A stretch of DNA of 64,000 nt from Cryomorphaceae bacterium 1068 (GTDB lineage Bacteria; Bacteroidota; Bacteroidia; Flavobacteriales_D; Cryomorphaceae). The translations under genes and the position numbers were made by a program. Shown here piece after piece: positions 11,601-21,925 of the stretch. The stretch is taken from the NCBI GenBank assembly GCA_027214385.1, contig JAPVXR010000013.1, positions 62,001 through 126,000 on the forward strand. The letters are read 5' to 3'. Positions within the stretch are counted from its first letter, which is position 1. Each line of letters starts with the position of its first letter. The notes below the pieces were generated by a model. It was given only the letters and a program-made list of their open reading frames with translations. It was not told the DNA's origin and did not search any database.

Positions 11601-12322
11601 GTGAGCTCACGGCAGGTATCGCCCACGAGATTCAAAACCCGCTGAACTTCGTCAATAACTTCTCGGAAGTGAGCAATGAGCTCATAGACGAAATGGCCGA
11701 AGAGATGGCCAAGGGTGATGTGGAAGAAGCCGCAGCCCTCGCCGCCGATATCAAGGCCAACCTTGAGAAGATAACCCACCACGGCAAGCGTGCCGATGCC
11801 ATCGTAAAAGGAATGCTCGCCCATAGCCGCAGCGGCAAAGGCGAAAAAACTCCGACCAACCTCAACGCCCTGGCCGAAGAATACCTCAAGCTCTCCTACC
11901 ACGGACTGCGCGCCAAGGACAAATCCTTCAACGCCGATTTCAAAACCGATTTTGATCCCGAATTGCCCAAGGTGAATGTGGTACCGCAAGACATTGGAAG
12001 GGTTCTACTCAACTTAATCAACAACGCGTTTCAGGCTTGCGCTCAATCAGGAACGGAAAACCCAATAGTAACCGTCACCACCAAACGAACTACGAGCGAC
12101 GCGCTACGCATATCGATTTCCGACAACGGCCCCGGCATCCCTCCCGACATCAAAGACAAAATCTTCCAGCCTTTCTTCACCACTAAGCCTACAGGTCAAG
12201 GAACTGGACTGGGGTTAAGCCTGAGCTACGATATTGTGAAGGCGCATGGCGGCGAAATTAAAATATCAAATAACGAAGGTGGAGGTGCTGATTTTTGCAT
12301 CACATTGCCGACTAATGCATAA
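8603..12322 (+). CDS. Two-component propeller/Y_Y_Y sensor histidine kinase (kinase 4)
   Basis: Signal peptide at residues 1-30 (ending VFAQ). A large periplasmic beta-propeller region of Reg_prop-type repeats follows (DSKQRLWVGTENGLALF, DGGIWVCTRNGLNKL, and others), then a Y_Y_Y domain (YSWKLENYDNDWS...SPGKYTFRVKASN). A membrane helix after PPWWLTWWAY near residue 935 leads to HisKA (H1008) and HATPase_c. The family is usually seen as hybrid HTCS regulators next to SusCD loci; here the receiver and AraC domain are absent and the protein ends at the kinase. It starts 4 nt after kinase 3. The four propeller kinases of the array probably sense different extracellular molecules, but nothing in the sequence names them. 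Confidence 0.92.
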   Translation: MKMKTGKKISSAIALLYGILLGIVNPVFAQPDKIPFEKYGVTEGLPEEFAIELLQDDKGFMWCATQNGLVKYDGYNFKVYKATDDPKDTTQLQLRNLFGGMLKAKDGKIWMGGSMKNDRERGISCFDPETERFKNYTPKVGNTSVQSFLELLLEDEERNIWFRVTTNSREETTICRLNPQTGAISKYTVPESRAHRWRHGNIAEAAHQVWLLDTLGQLQKWNPDYDAFDVALSTGTISSSAGQADTLRSLFNGKDDRLLLTGDHGLYIFDAKTEKVVRQYVSTPDESNGLSDKKTVSAIEDSTGQFWVFHEGATISMINPDQNTITVLTYGSGPLLFDQSPDYLRLNEKHHFQESFQDKEGIWLQPINPDSYFIEQFSMHYSFATKEFRFYDAQFNVENNRMNFWTTSYGFMEDQTGLLWLNTRPGFYKQAPKKQQMDLFLRKESEADGLPSDTINFLFEDSKQRLWVGTENGLALFQPANDNFLVFQNDVSNAGSLSDDRVQFITEDVDGGIWVCTRNGLNKLQESTTTFERFFFNNEEPNLCAFLHPDTKGRLWLSISDKGVFVLDHTSGAILKSFVSDPTNPASLTSQRISSFYQDSRGNIWLSDADGGEKESGLFRLNESEDGFTRYQPVAEDSTSIADTRVFFVVEDEQKQLLIAQNNGLDIFDYEHDEFIHKGNWCTVGYAIDLNGNFHFGTYSGDGLAAIDKTSGEVTFYGEEQGLLHNDIVGSRNYHNYAMDHTGKIWLPNQRGLSVFDPEKKSFTSYFEKDGFQPNGRRYCEITTANGDVWIGGSNGLNRIVPADLLKKDPSVPAVVITKVSVDNRIYSIPDGEIFKKAVAYTDAISLEHWQKDVGFEFVALHYLRSEDNQYSWKLENYDNDWSLPSKARSASYTNLSPGKYTFRVKASNADGVWNEEGESIIITINPPWWLTWWAYSIYGLLFLAGLRIFSKWRERNLRMEKEKLELSVAERTTELEASLETVRSTQAQLIQAEKMASLGELTAGIAHEIQNPLNFVNNFSEVSNELIDEMAEEMAKGDVEEAAALAADIKANLEKITHHGKRADAIVKGMLAHSRSGKGEKTPTNLNALAEEYLKLSYHGLRAKDKSFNADFKTDFDPELPKVNVVPQDIGRVLLNLINNAFQACAQSGTENPIVTVTTKRTTSDALRISISDNGPGIPPDIKDKIFQPFFTTKPTGQGTGLGLSLSYDIVKAHGGEIKISNNEGGGADFCITLPTNA
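12086..12115 (+). repeat. Period-7 tandem repeat in kinase 4 ATPase domain
   Basis: Units CGAACTA, CGAGCGA, CGCGCTA, CGCATAT, then CG, at the shared position. Confidence 0.75.
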
Positions 12323-12350
12323 ATGGCTTCAAATATTAATTTGACAAACT

Positions 12351-14348
12351 ATGAATAAGCTTTATTCTGCTCTCATTTTTCTTTGTGTTTCATCATTGGC
12401 TCTAGCCCAAAGACCAACGGTTGACAGTTTGAACAACCTTCTGTCAGGGGCGCAAAATGATACGGCAAGGATGAATTTGTATTACAATTTGGGACAGGCC
12501 TACGCCCGCGTAAATATGGACAGCTCAATTTTGTCACTCAATCAAGCTCTTGAATACGCGCAAGAATTGCAATTGAAAGGCTCAGAAGTCTCCATTTCTG
12601 ATTGGCTTGGATATGTAAATCTGTCCGTCAAGGATTACCCCAATACCCTCACCGCACTCACTAAGGGTATTGAAATAGCCGAGGACAGTTCAGCTGTAAA
12701 ATATACTAGCGGAGGAGTTCTTTCGGAAAGAGAAAGGATAAGCAGATTGGCCGTGATGTACCATCGCTTAGGCAATTTGTACTATTATATTGGGAATACC
12801 AATGAGCAGAGGAAGTATTATCTGAAGGCGAGGGAAATGGCCATTCAATCGCTTGATTCGGGAACAATTCGATTCTCGGAGGCAATGTTGGCGGACTATT
12901 ATTTGCAAGTAGAAAAACCAGACTCAGCGCTTATCTATGCGCAGAATGCACTTTACATTTCTAACAAGATCGATTCAGGTGAAACTTGGACTTTTGCATT
13001 GCTCGGAAGAATCTATCTCCAAAAAGGGGAACTTCTTAAGTCCAGGTCATACCTCCAAAAAGCTCTTGTAGAAGGCGAGTTTGAAGTTGGTTATCAGGGT
13101 GGCATATTCTTAACACTAGCCGAATTGACCTACACCACTCTTGATTTGGACTCAGCCCTCACTTACGCGAAAAAAGCTGCTACTATCTTTAAAAATAGAC
13201 GCTTGCAAAATGAAAGGGAAGAATCTTACACACTGATCTCTAAAATATATGATAAAATGGGTATGCCTGATAGTGCCTTGGTATACTTACGGCGTAGCGC
13301 AGTACTTAAGGACAGCTTGATAACGGAGGAGAAGAAGAACTTAATGGCTTTCCAAAATATAGGGTTTGGTCAAAAATATAAGGTCCAGGAGCTTGAAAAG
13401 GAAAAAATTGAGACAAAAGCCGAGATCAGAACGTATTCACTCGGTGCAGGGATCGCCGTTTTTTTGATCGTCGCTTTACTATTATTTCGAAACAATCAGG
13501 TCAGAAGAAAAGCCAACGCCGTCTTGGGAGAGCAAAAAAAGAATGTGGAAGAAACGTTAGTTGAGCTAAAGTCCACCCAATCCCAACTCATCCAAGCCGA
13601 GAAAATGGCCAGCCTTGGAGAGCTCACCGCGGGCATCGCCCACGAGATTCAGAATCCGCTAAATTTCGTCAATAACTTCTCGGAAGTGAGTAATGAGTTA
13701 ATAGATGAGATGAAGGATGAAATGAGTAATGGCGACGTGGATGAAGCCAAGGAACTGGCTAATGACATCAAACAAAACCTCGAAAAAATCACCCACCACG
13801 GCAAGCGCGCCGATGCTATCGTAAAAGGAATGCTCGCCCATAGCCGCAGCGGAAAAGGTGAGAAGGTCCTTACCAACCTTAACGCGCTAGCTGAAGAGTA
13901 CCTGAAACTCGCTTACCACGGGCTAAGAGCCAAGGACAAATCCTTCAATGCCGATTTCAAAACCGATTTTGATCCCGATTTGCCAAAAGTGAACGTGGTG
14001 CCACAAGACATCGGTCGTGTACTATTAAATCTGATCAACAACGCTTTCCAGGCCTGTGCTGACCGAAGTCAACGTGCTGAGCACGAATATAAACCAACCG
14101 TTACAATCAAAACCGAGCTAACAGCTAACGGCCAGCAGCTAATAGCTATTTCCGACAACGGCCCGGGCATCCCTCCCGACATCAAAGACAAAATCTTCCA
14201 GCCCTTCTTTACCACTAAGCCAACTGGTCAAGGAACCGGATTGGGACTCAGCTTGAGTTACGACATTGTGAAGGCGCATGGCGGGAAATTGGAAGTAGAA
14301 TCCGAACTCGGAAAAGGCAGCACATTTTTTATCACTCTACCAACATGA
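12351..14348 (+). CDS. TPR-type sensor histidine kinase (kinase 5)
   Basis: Signal peptide at residues 1-20 (ending LALAQ), TPR repeats over roughly 40-320 (YHRLGNLYYYIGNTNEQRKYY, and DKMGMPDSALVYLRRS), a membrane helix near 363-382, a coiled coil, HisKA with H431 and HATPase_c ending in LPT. A 28-nt gap separates it from kinase 4, with no clear promoter. It overlaps kinase 6 by ATGA. In the ATPase domain the usual ERTTNDELRI segment is replaced by ELTANGQQLIA, shared only with kinase 11. This reflects a different heptamer family in the DNA and suggests exchange between these two genes. Ligand unknown. Confidence 0.9.
   Translation: MNKLYSALIFLCVSSLALAQRPTVDSLNNLLSGAQNDTARMNLYYNLGQAYARVNMDSSILSLNQALEYAQELQLKGSEVSISDWLGYVNLSVKDYPNTLTALTKGIEIAEDSSAVKYTSGGVLSERERISRLAVMYHRLGNLYYYIGNTNEQRKYYLKAREMAIQSLDSGTIRFSEAMLADYYLQVEKPDSALIYAQNALYISNKIDSGETWTFALLGRIYLQKGELLKSRSYLQKALVEGEFEVGYQGGIFLTLAELTYTTLDLDSALTYAKKAATIFKNRRLQNEREESYTLISKIYDKMGMPDSALVYLRRSAVLKDSLITEEKKNLMAFQNIGFGQKYKVQELEKEKIETKAEIRTYSLGAGIAVFLIVALLLFRNNQVRRKANAVLGEQKKNVEETLVELKSTQSQLIQAEKMASLGELTAGIAHEIQNPLNFVNNFSEVSNELIDEMKDEMSNGDVDEAKELANDIKQNLEKITHHGKRADAIVKGMLAHSRSGKGEKVLTNLNALAEEYLKLAYHGLRAKDKSFNADFKTDFDPDLPKVNVVPQDIGRVLLNLINNAFQACADRSQRAEHEYKPTVTIKTELTANGQQLIAISDNGPGIPPDIKDKIFQPFFTTKPTGQGTGLGLSLSYDIVKAHGGKLEVESELGKGSTFFITLPT
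14116..14150 (+). repeat. Period-7 tandem repeat, AGCTAAC family, in kinase 5
   Basis: Five units: AGCTAAC, AGCTAAC, GGCCAGC, AGCTAAT, AGCTATT. Same protein position as the CGAACTA family of the other kinases, but with a different unit sequence. Confidence 0.88.
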
Positions 14349-17300
14349 AAGAGAACATGAACTTCAGATCAACACAAATATTCGCGTTTTTTCTAATCGC
14401 GTCTGCATTGGCTCTTACATCTTGTGATAAGAAGGGCGAAGCCATTCCTTTCCCGCCTGAAAAAACGGAACTATTGCCGCCATCAAGCGAACCGCTGCGC
14501 TTTAGTGAACCCAAAAAATTTGAGTGGCAAATCAACGATTCGGTCACATTTGAAAAGCCTTTTCCTCTAAGGGTGGATTTGACATCTGTTCCAACGAAAC
14601 CATTTTACCCCGATGGTTTTATCCCCCTGGAAGAACCTTTAAAAGAGATCGAATTGGTGATAAAACAAGATACCGTAATCGACCTCAAGGGAATGCCATC
14701 AGAGCCTATCAAGTTTACTATCTCAATCTTGGAAGCCCCCGTCAAAGTAAGAGCCCGCTTACCAAAACTAAACAAGGATGCCTCGGTCGGCATTTTTGAA
14801 TTCGGAGAAGACCAAGGTCTACCCGGTAGTTTTATTTCTGCTCTTATGGAAGACAGTCACGGCATGATGTGGATCGCAACTGATTATGGAATTTGTCGAT
14901 TTGACGGCGAGTACATCGAAATCTACGATATCCTTGATGAGCGATTCACGGGATCACAAACCGCCGTTCTGAGCATGGTGGAAGATGAGAATGAATGCAT
15001 CTGGGTGTATACGGCAGATATGGGATTTTACGTAATTGACCTCCGTGCCGGAATAGTTCGAAAGGCTTTTCTCATAGAGGAGAGTTTGCGTCTCAATGTG
15101 GGAAGAGCGATGACCATGGATAGCAAGGGTATGTTATGGTTCGGTACGGGGCGAGGTGGAGTGTTTATAGTAGATCCATACAATTACACTGTCAAATCCC
15201 TAGACGGTCTGGCGTCTATTAGCACGGTGAGTGCCTTGGCAGAAGATGGAAATGAAAACATGTGGATTGGTTCTGACTCTAGCCTCTTCGTTGTGAATAT
15301 TCATTCCGGCCAAATTCAGTCAATACTGGATCAGCCGACATTTTCCTTTCGCAATGCAAGTGGCTTATTCTGCGACAGCCAAAACAACATTTGGGTAGGG
15401 AACGCTGAAAGAGGAGTTGCAAGAATTAGCCACAGCAGAGAGACCTATCAGTTTTTAGGAGAAGCTCATGGAGTGAATAATCCCGTGAGGCATTTTAACA
15501 AAGGGTCAGATAATAAGATATGGATGTCTTCAAATAGCGGAGGTGTTTATGTTTATGATCCGAGAAGAGAATCTTTGAAACACTTAAGTGAAGAGAATGC
15601 GCTTATTGATGACCAAGTATTCAATTCCTTATTGGACAGTCATGGTCAAATGTGGATCGCTACTTCAAAAGGCCTTAACCTGATGGACACCGAAGGGTTG
15701 ATGCCGAATTTTCTGACCCAAGAGGATGGGCTGAGCTGGCCAAATATATGGTCGTTTATGGAGGACAAGAAAGGAGATTTATGGCTGGGTGGATGGCAGC
15801 GCATGGACATTTACGATTCAAAAAGCAACACGATCAAAAGAGTGGATCTTGCGCTTCAGCTTGAGAAAAGTATAAACATTCCTTTCGAGCCAAAGCGCAT
15901 GCCTTCGGGGAATTATTTGATTAAGGCCCCTTCCATTGGGTTTGGTGTATTTGATCCTGACGAAGAAACCATAACCAAAGTCACTCCTCGAAACGGGTTG
16001 AAAAACATCTACCACTCAGCTTGTTTTGTAGACCGATCGGGAAAAATTTGGACAGGTACTTTTCGATTTGGACTTATAGAAGTCTACGACCCAAAAACGA
16101 ATGGAGTTAAGCGTCTCACTAATGAAGAAGGCATAATCGGAGATATCGTGTGGGGAATCCAAGAAGATGCCGCAGGACAAATTTGGGTTGGTACGGACAT
16201 GGGAGTGAACATTATAAATGTGGAAGAAAATACCATCCGCCATCTTAAAGAAGGAAAAAATCCGGCGAAGAGAAATTTCGGAGCATTTCTAATTGATGAA
16301 CAGGATCGATTATGGATGGGTACCAGAACGGGAATTTTGATAGCCGATCAAAGTAATGAACTGTTGACCAAAATTCAACCCGAAAACGGATTGATATCAG
16401 AAGAAGTATATACCCTTTATCAGCACGATGGGATCATGTATGCCGGAACGGAAGATGGCTTGACTACCTTTAAGGCACCCGTGAATTTCACCGGCGATCA
16501 ATCAGTTTTTGACATTAAGTCATACGCCGAGGAGCAAGGTCTTATCTTCAATAATTTTAATGCCGATGCGGCCATCGCTTACGACGATAAACTTTGGTGG
16601 GGAATAGAAACAGAAGTGCTCACCGTTACCGATTTTCCTTCAAGAGATACCGTGCCGGGCAAAACGTTTATTTCAGGGATAGAGATTTCCGATCAAGTCC
16701 GAAATTTTTACGACTACGAGCTCGCTCGCGAGACATATACTGAACTGGATACCCTGTTTAGTGCTGAAAAGGACACTTTCTACCTGAAAGAGCAGCGTCC
16801 CGAAGAGTCGGGCTGGCTGAACGAAAATGACATCCAATGGGATGGGTTAGAAGGAATCTATAACCTGCCTGTTAACCTAAAAATTCCTTTCGAGCAAAAC
16901 TATGTGAGTTTTCAGTTTACGGGAACCCAATTGAAGAACAGAAACAAAACCCGATACAGCTATTATCTGGAAGGGTTTGATGAAGAATGGAGTGACCTTT
17001 CGGCTGATCCTTACAGCAAAAACTACAGAAATCTCCCAGCGGGGAATTATACCTTCAACGTCCGTAGTCGCACGTTTGATGGAGTTTGGAGTGAGCCCGC
17101 AACCTTTAGCTTTACGATTTTACCGCACTGGACAAATACTTGGTGGGCTTGGTTGCTATACATTTTCACATTCATAATGGTTGTTGGCGCCATTGTCCAA
17201 TACCGTGCTCGCGCACTACAGAAGGAGAATGCCCTTTTGGAAGAAAAAGTAAACCATCGAACGGCTCAGCTGAAGAAGTCGGTCGAGGATTTGAAGTCGA

Positions 17301-18061
17301 CACAGTCTCAACTTATCCAATCCGAAAAGATGGCCAGCCTCGGTGAGCTCACCGCAGGTATCGCCCATGAGATTCAAAACCCACTCAACTTCGTCAATAA
17401 TTTCTCGGAGGTCAGCAATGAGCTCATTGACGAAATGAACGAAGAACTCGACAAAGGTGATGTGGAGGAAGCCAAGTCTCTTTCGTCAGATATAAAGCAA
17501 AACCTCGAAAAAATCACCCACCACGGCAAGCGGGCCGACGCCATCGTAAAAGGCATGCTGGCCCACAGCCGCAGCGGAAAAGGCGAAAAGTCGACCACCG
17601 ACCTCAACGCCCTCGCGGAAGAGTACCTGAAGCTTTCCTACCACGGCCTCCGCGCCAGAGACAAAACCTTCAACGCCGATTTCAAAACCGATTTTGATCC
17701 CAATTTGCCGAAGGTGAATGTGGTTCCGCAAGACATTGGACGTGTACTACTCAACCTTATCAACAACGCTTTTCAAGCCTGCGCACAATCAGGTACGACA
17801 AACCCACTAGTCACTATCAAAACCCAACTATCGACTAGCGACCAAATACTAGTGACTATAACAGACAACGGCCCTGGCATCTCCGATTCCATCAAAGACA
17901 AAATCTTCCAGCCCTTTTTTACCACCAAGCCCACAGGCGAGGGAACGGGATTGGGCTTGAGCTTGAGCTATGACATTGTGAAGGCGCATGGAGGAGATTT
18001 GAGTGTTGTGAGCAAAGAAAATGAAGGAAGCGAGTTTGTTATTTCATTGCCTACGGACTAA
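14345..18061 (+). CDS. Lipoprotein propeller/Y_Y_Y sensor histidine kinase (kinase 6)
   Basis: The N-terminus is a lipoprotein signal with a lipobox ending LTSC (followed by DKKGE), so the mature protein should be lipidated as well as membrane-spanning. A proline-rich region of about 110 residues is followed by Reg_prop propeller repeats ([34 protein letters not shown]), Y_Y_Y ([15 protein letters not shown]), a membrane helix after TWWAWLLY near 934-955, HisKA with H1008 and HATPase_c. Start by ATGA overlap with kinase 5; a second ATG at 14357 would keep the lipobox. The overall plan, including the [14 protein letters not shown]-type insertion before Y_Y_Y, is shared with kinase 8, so these two form a sub-pair. 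Ligand unknown. Confidence 0.9.
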   Translation: MKENMNFRSTQIFAFFLIASALALTSCDKKGEAIPFPPEKTELLPPSSEPLRFSEPKKFEWQINDSVTFEKPFPLRVDLTSVPTKPFYPDGFIPLEEPLKEIELVIKQDTVIDLKGMPSEPIKFTISILEAPVKVRARLPKLNKDASVGIFEFGEDQGLPGSFISALMEDSHGMMWIATDYGICRFDGEYIEIYDILDERFTGSQTAVLSMVEDENECIWVYTADMGFYVIDLRAGIVRKAFLIEESLRLNVGRAMTMDSKGMLWFGTGRGGVFIVDPYNYTVKSLDGLASISTVSALAEDGNENMWIGSDSSLFVVNIHSGQIQSILDQPTFSFRNASGLFCDSQNNIWVGNAERGVARISHSRETYQFLGEAHGVNNPVRHFNKGSDNKIWMSSNSGGVYVYDPRRESLKHLSEENALIDDQVFNSLLDSHGQMWIATSKGLNLMDTEGLMPNFLTQEDGLSWPNIWSFMEDKKGDLWLGGWQRMDIYDSKSNTIKRVDLALQLEKSINIPFEPKRMPSGNYLIKAPSIGFGVFDPDEETITKVTPRNGLKNIYHSACFVDRSGKIWTGTFRFGLIEVYDPKTNGVKRLTNEEGIIGDIVWGIQEDAAGQIWVGTDMGVNIINVEENTIRHLKEGKNPAKRNFGAFLIDEQDRLWMGTRTGILIADQSNELLTKIQPENGLISEEVYTLYQHDGIMYAGTEDGLTTFKAPVNFTGDQSVFDIKSYAEEQGLIFNNFNADAAIAYDDKLWWGIETEVLTVTDFPSRDTVPGKTFISGIEISDQVRNFYDYELARETYTELDTLFSAEKDTFYLKEQRPEESGWLNENDIQWDGLEGIYNLPVNLKIPFEQNYVSFQFTGTQLKNRNKTRYSYYLEGFDEEWSDLSADPYSKNYRNLPAGNYTFNVRSRTFDGVWSEPATFSFTILPHWTNTWWAWLLYIFTFIMVVGAIVQYRARALQKENALLEEKVNHRTAQLKKSVEDLKSTQSQLIQSEKMASLGELTAGIAHEIQNPLNFVNNFSEVSNELIDEMNEELDKGDVEEAKSLSSDIKQNLEKITHHGKRADAIVKGMLAHSRSGKGEKSTTDLNALAEEYLKLSYHGLRARDKTFNADFKTDFDPNLPKVNVVPQDIGRVLLNLINNAFQACAQSGTTNPLVTIKTQLSTSDQILVTITDNGPGISDSIKDKIFQPFFTTKPTGEGTGLGLSLSYDIVKAHGGDLSVVSKENEGSEFVISLPTD
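17824..17858 (+). repeat. Period-7 tandem repeat, xxxACTA family, in kinase 6
   Basis: Units CCAACTA, TCGACTA, GCGACCA, AATACTA, GTGACTA. This is a third unit family at the same protein position, encoding [11 protein letters not shown] in place of [11 protein letters not shown]. Confidence 0.75.
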
Positions 18062-18142
18062 CGGTGCAGTGCATTTTTAATCAAACAAGAATGAAATACA
18101 CCATAATTGAAATGAACCGACTTCACATAAGATAGCAGTATT

Positions 18143-21100
18143 ATGAAAAATAAATCAGTAAGATTATTAAGTAGTATCAGCATATTCTCCATGCTCTTTT
18201 TAATAGCGGGAAAGGTTGATGCTCAGGAGGAATATTTCTTCGAAAAGCTAACTGTATCGGACGGATTGTCTAATTCTACGGTGTTTAGAACGTATCAGGA
18301 TCACCTCGGTTTTCTTTGGGTTAGCACTGGAGACGGATTAAATCGATATGATGGATACGATTTTAAAACCTATAAAAATGTGCCCGGTGATTCCACGAGT
18401 CTTCCTATTAATTTCACTCAAGCAATTTACGAGGATCGCAATAACAATGTTTGGGTCGGCTCATTTGGTACCGTCTCCAAATACAATCGGCAAAAGGATA
18501 ATTTCATCTCTTACGAATTGGATAAAGGACCGAATGTAACGATTGCTCTGGTAAACCAAATTTTTGAAGATCAAAAAAACAGGCTGTGGGTGGCTACAAG
18601 TCAAAATGGCGTGCAGCTGTTTGACCCTTCCACCAATAGGTTCAATGGAATTGATCTTATCGACTACGCAGGTGATACCATTGCTCACTACAGCGAAGTA
18701 AATTTTCAATCGATAGCTGAATTAAAAAACGGGAATATAATCGCTGCGAGTCCTGAATTTGGTGTTTTCATTTACAATGCTGCAGTGAATAATTTTCAGC
18801 CCTATTTCCCAAACTCCGAACTAAATAAAAAAGAGATTTGGAACCTCTACGAAGATCGCAGCGGTAAACTCTGGCTCGGAGGCCAGGACAATATTTTCAT
18901 TTACGATCCGGCTTCATTTACCATGCGGACCATTGATTTACAAGATGTCTTTCCGAATCAACGCGCTAATAGTAGGTATGGCCCATTTTACGAAGAAGGT
19001 CAAGATAGAATGATAATCGGATCCTCTTTTGGAATTGTAGAATCAGATAGTAAAGCCACTGCTTTTTCCCTGCTCTCTAAGGAGATGGATAACACAATAG
19101 TCCTAAATTTATTCAGGGATGATTTTGGGATCTATTGGATCTCTACCCGCGGCACCGGGTTGTATAAACTTGATCCTACAAAAAAACCCTTTCAGTTTTT
19201 TCAGATTGATCAAAATGGCTCTTCTGAAAAAATATCCAATGCCGTAATTGATATTACTCAGAATACTGAGAAAAGGGATGAACTCATCCTTTCATTATTC
19301 GACCGGGATATTTACACGTATAGTCAAAACGCTAATTCATTCTCCAAAATCCAAAATGAGAAAGGAAAAAACTTAGAATCCGATAAGAACGATGACTTAT
19401 GGTTTACAGCCGATCGTTCACTAAACAAACGAAACCTAGAGACTGGAAATAAAAAGTCATTCCCATTTCCAAATTTCACTTATACGAGAGAATTTGATAT
19501 TAATAATCTGAAATTTGGTCCTGACCAAAAGCTATGGATTGCAGGTTTTAGAGGTATCGAGACCTTTGACCCCGAAACGGGGGAGTTCGGACAACTCCCA
19601 TCGCTCATGAATAAGAAAGCGAGCCCCGATTTAATTTCAGCCATAAAGAATATTGCTACGACCAAGCAGCCACTTTCTTCCATTCTTAAAGTTGGCGAGG
19701 GAGCCAATCTATCGAAGGAATTCACTCTTAATAAATCCACAAAAATTTTAGTCTTAACCTTGGGCGAAGGCAGACTCCAGAACATTATCCCCAATATGTT
19801 TGATTTTGGTACGATTGAAAACGCAAAGGGTGAGACGATCTGGGCATCCGACAGTACCCAAAACACTTTTCACTACGGAGGCGGATATAAAAACAGAATT
19901 TCCATGGGGGCGCTTGATTTACCGTCAGGTACCTATAAAATTACTTTCAAAACCGATATCGGACATAGCTTTGGCGCATTCAATGTGGCGCCGCCTTTAG
20001 ATTCAACTTGGTACGGCATTCAGATTTTTCAACTGGATGAGAATGATCACGCCTATTTAGATAAACAGGTTGAAAAAGAACTGGACAACACCTATTACCC
20101 TCCCTTTGAAATCATCAATGACATTGAATTTAGCGAAAAATACGTCCGCTCGGCATGGGTTGCTACCAATGGAGTCGGTTTGGTTAAACTCAATCTTAGC
20201 GATAACTCATATGAGCGTTATTCTTTCGGAGATGAAGGTGGCAAGGTTGTAAACCTTTCAAATAGAGCACAAGATGTTCTGGAAGATAAAGATGGTATCG
20301 TTTGGGTAAGCACGTTAGGTGGCCTGGTACGGTTTGACCCTGAAACGGAAACTTTCAAAATTATTGAAGGCTTACCAAGTAATCAGGTTGCATTTATGAA
20401 GGAAGATCTAAATGGAAATCTATGGTTTGGCACCCCGGGAGGTATCTCCATGCTGGATAAAACAAATAATGACTCTCCGTTAAGCTTCATTAATTATGAC
20501 AATACCGACGGCATAAATAGTTTACCACTCAATACCTCTGTGGTCATGACCGATGAAGGGAAAATCTTTTACGGAGGGATCGGGGGAGTAAATGCGTTCT
20601 TTCCCGGAAGCTCCAATAAAACACTTCCTAAACCTGTGCTAACCAATTTGATCGTCTCGGAGAAAACCTTCAACGATATTGCCGATGAAATAGGGTTGGA
20701 TACCAATATCAGTGAAGCCAGCTCCGTTACCCTTCCCTACGACTACAACAGCCTTTCGTTTGAGTTTGCCTCCATTCACTTTTCTCGACCTGCAAAAAAT
20801 AAACTGGCTTTTATGCTTAAGGGAATTGATGCAGACTGGAATTACTCTAACCGAAGGTTTGCATCCTACTCTAATTTACCGCCTGGTAATTATGAGTTTT
20901 TGATAAAAGGCGCAAATGGAGATGGTATTTGGAACCCTGAGATTTCTTCATTGAAAATTTCCATTACTCCACCCTGGTGGAGAACCTGGTGGGCCTATTG
21001 CGTATATGGAATACTCGTGCTTGTCGTTTTACGGCAATTGCATAGCTTTCAAAAGGCGCGAACAATCAGGATCGAGCGACAAAAGACACAGCAGAAAGAA

Positions 21101-21925
21101 TTGGAGCAGGCCAAGGAAGTAGAGAAGGCTTACTCAGAATTAAAATTTACGCAAGCCCAACTCATCCAATCCGAGAAAATGGCTTCCCTCGGGGAGCTCA
21201 CCGCGGGCATCGCCCACGAGATCCAAAACCCGCTCAATTTCGTCAATAATTTCTCAGAGGTCTCTGTAGAACTGCTGGAAGAAATGGCCAATGAGATTGA
21301 AAAAGGTGATATGGAGGAAGTGAAAGATTTGTCGAAAAACATCAGCGCCAACCTCCAAAAAATCACCCACCACGGCAAGCGTGCCGATGCCATTGTAAAA
21401 GGGATGCTCGCCCATAGCCGCAGCGGAAAAGGAGAAAAGGTACCTACCGACCTCAACGCCCTAGCCGAAGAATACCTCAAGCTCTCCTACCACGGCCTGC
21501 GAGCGAAAGACAAAAGCTTTAACGCCGATTTCAAAACCGACTTTGATCCTAATTTACCAAAGGTGAACGTGGTACCTCAGGACATCGGGCGAGTCCTTCT
21601 AAACTTAATCAACAATGCCTTTCAGGCTTGTTCGCAATCAGAAACTGAAAATCCTCTAGTCACCGTCAAAACTGAACGAGCTATGAACGACGAGCTACGA
21701 ATCACGGTCACCGATAACGGCCCCGGCATCCCTTCCGACATCAAAGACAAAATATTCCAACCCTTTTTCACCACCAAACCTACTGGTCAGGGAACGGGAC
21801 TGGGCTTGAGTCTGAGCTACGATATTGTGAAGGCGCATGGAGGAGAGATAAGGGTAGAAAGTGAAGAAGGTGAGGGAACAACCTTTACTATTGCCTTACC
21901 TTTTAAAATTAATCACGTATCATGA
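18143..21925 (+). CDS. Propeller/Y_Y_Y sensor histidine kinase with inserted domain (kinase 7)
   Basis: Signal peptide at residues 1-28 (ending KVDAQ), then Reg_prop propeller repeats (DHLGFLWVSTGDGLNRYDG and others). The propeller is interrupted at about 492-640 by a beta-rich insertion (LSKEFTLNKSTKILVLTLGEG.., LPSGTYKITFKT), which looks like a separate sandwich domain. The second propeller half follows, then Y_Y_Y, a membrane helix near 950-968, HisKA with H1025 and HATPase_c. The 81-nt gap before it is the largest between kinases 1 and 11 and could hold a promoter, but I see no clean TAnnTTTG element there. It overlaps kinase 8 by ATGA. Confidence 0.91.
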   Translation: MKNKSVRLLSSISIFSMLFLIAGKVDAQEEYFFEKLTVSDGLSNSTVFRTYQDHLGFLWVSTGDGLNRYDGYDFKTYKNVPGDSTSLPINFTQAIYEDRNNNVWVGSFGTVSKYNRQKDNFISYELDKGPNVTIALVNQIFEDQKNRLWVATSQNGVQLFDPSTNRFNGIDLIDYAGDTIAHYSEVNFQSIAELKNGNIIAASPEFGVFIYNAAVNNFQPYFPNSELNKKEIWNLYEDRSGKLWLGGQDNIFIYDPASFTMRTIDLQDVFPNQRANSRYGPFYEEGQDRMIIGSSFGIVESDSKATAFSLLSKEMDNTIVLNLFRDDFGIYWISTRGTGLYKLDPTKKPFQFFQIDQNGSSEKISNAVIDITQNTEKRDELILSLFDRDIYTYSQNANSFSKIQNEKGKNLESDKNDDLWFTADRSLNKRNLETGNKKSFPFPNFTYTREFDINNLKFGPDQKLWIAGFRGIETFDPETGEFGQLPSLMNKKASPDLISAIKNIATTKQPLSSILKVGEGANLSKEFTLNKSTKILVLTLGEGRLQNIIPNMFDFGTIENAKGETIWASDSTQNTFHYGGGYKNRISMGALDLPSGTYKITFKTDIGHSFGAFNVAPPLDSTWYGIQIFQLDENDHAYLDKQVEKELDNTYYPPFEIINDIEFSEKYVRSAWVATNGVGLVKLNLSDNSYERYSFGDEGGKVVNLSNRAQDVLEDKDGIVWVSTLGGLVRFDPETETFKIIEGLPSNQVAFMKEDLNGNLWFGTPGGISMLDKTNNDSPLSFINYDNTDGINSLPLNTSVVMTDEGKIFYGGIGGVNAFFPGSSNKTLPKPVLTNLIVSEKTFNDIADEIGLDTNISEASSVTLPYDYNSLSFEFASIHFSRPAKNKLAFMLKGIDADWNYSNRRFASYSNLPPGNYEFLIKGANGDGIWNPEISSLKISITPPWWRTWWAYCVYGILVLVVLRQLHSFQKARTIRIERQKTQQKELEQAKEVEKAYSELKFTQAQLIQSEKMASLGELTAGIAHEIQNPLNFVNNFSEVSVELLEEMANEIEKGDMEEVKDLSKNISANLQKITHHGKRADAIVKGMLAHSRSGKGEKVPTDLNALAEEYLKLSYHGLRAKDKSFNADFKTDFDPNLPKVNVVPQDIGRVLLNLINNAFQACSQSETENPLVTVKTERAMNDELRITVTDNGPGIPSDIKDKIFQPFFTTKPTGQGTGLGLSLSYDIVKAHGGEIRVESEEGEGTTFTIALPFKINHVS
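21677..21706 (+). repeat. Period-7 tandem repeat in kinase 7 ATPase domain
   Basis: Units CGAGCTA, TGAACGA, CGAGCTA, CGAATCA, then CG; nearly identical to the kinase 2 copy. Confidence 0.8.
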
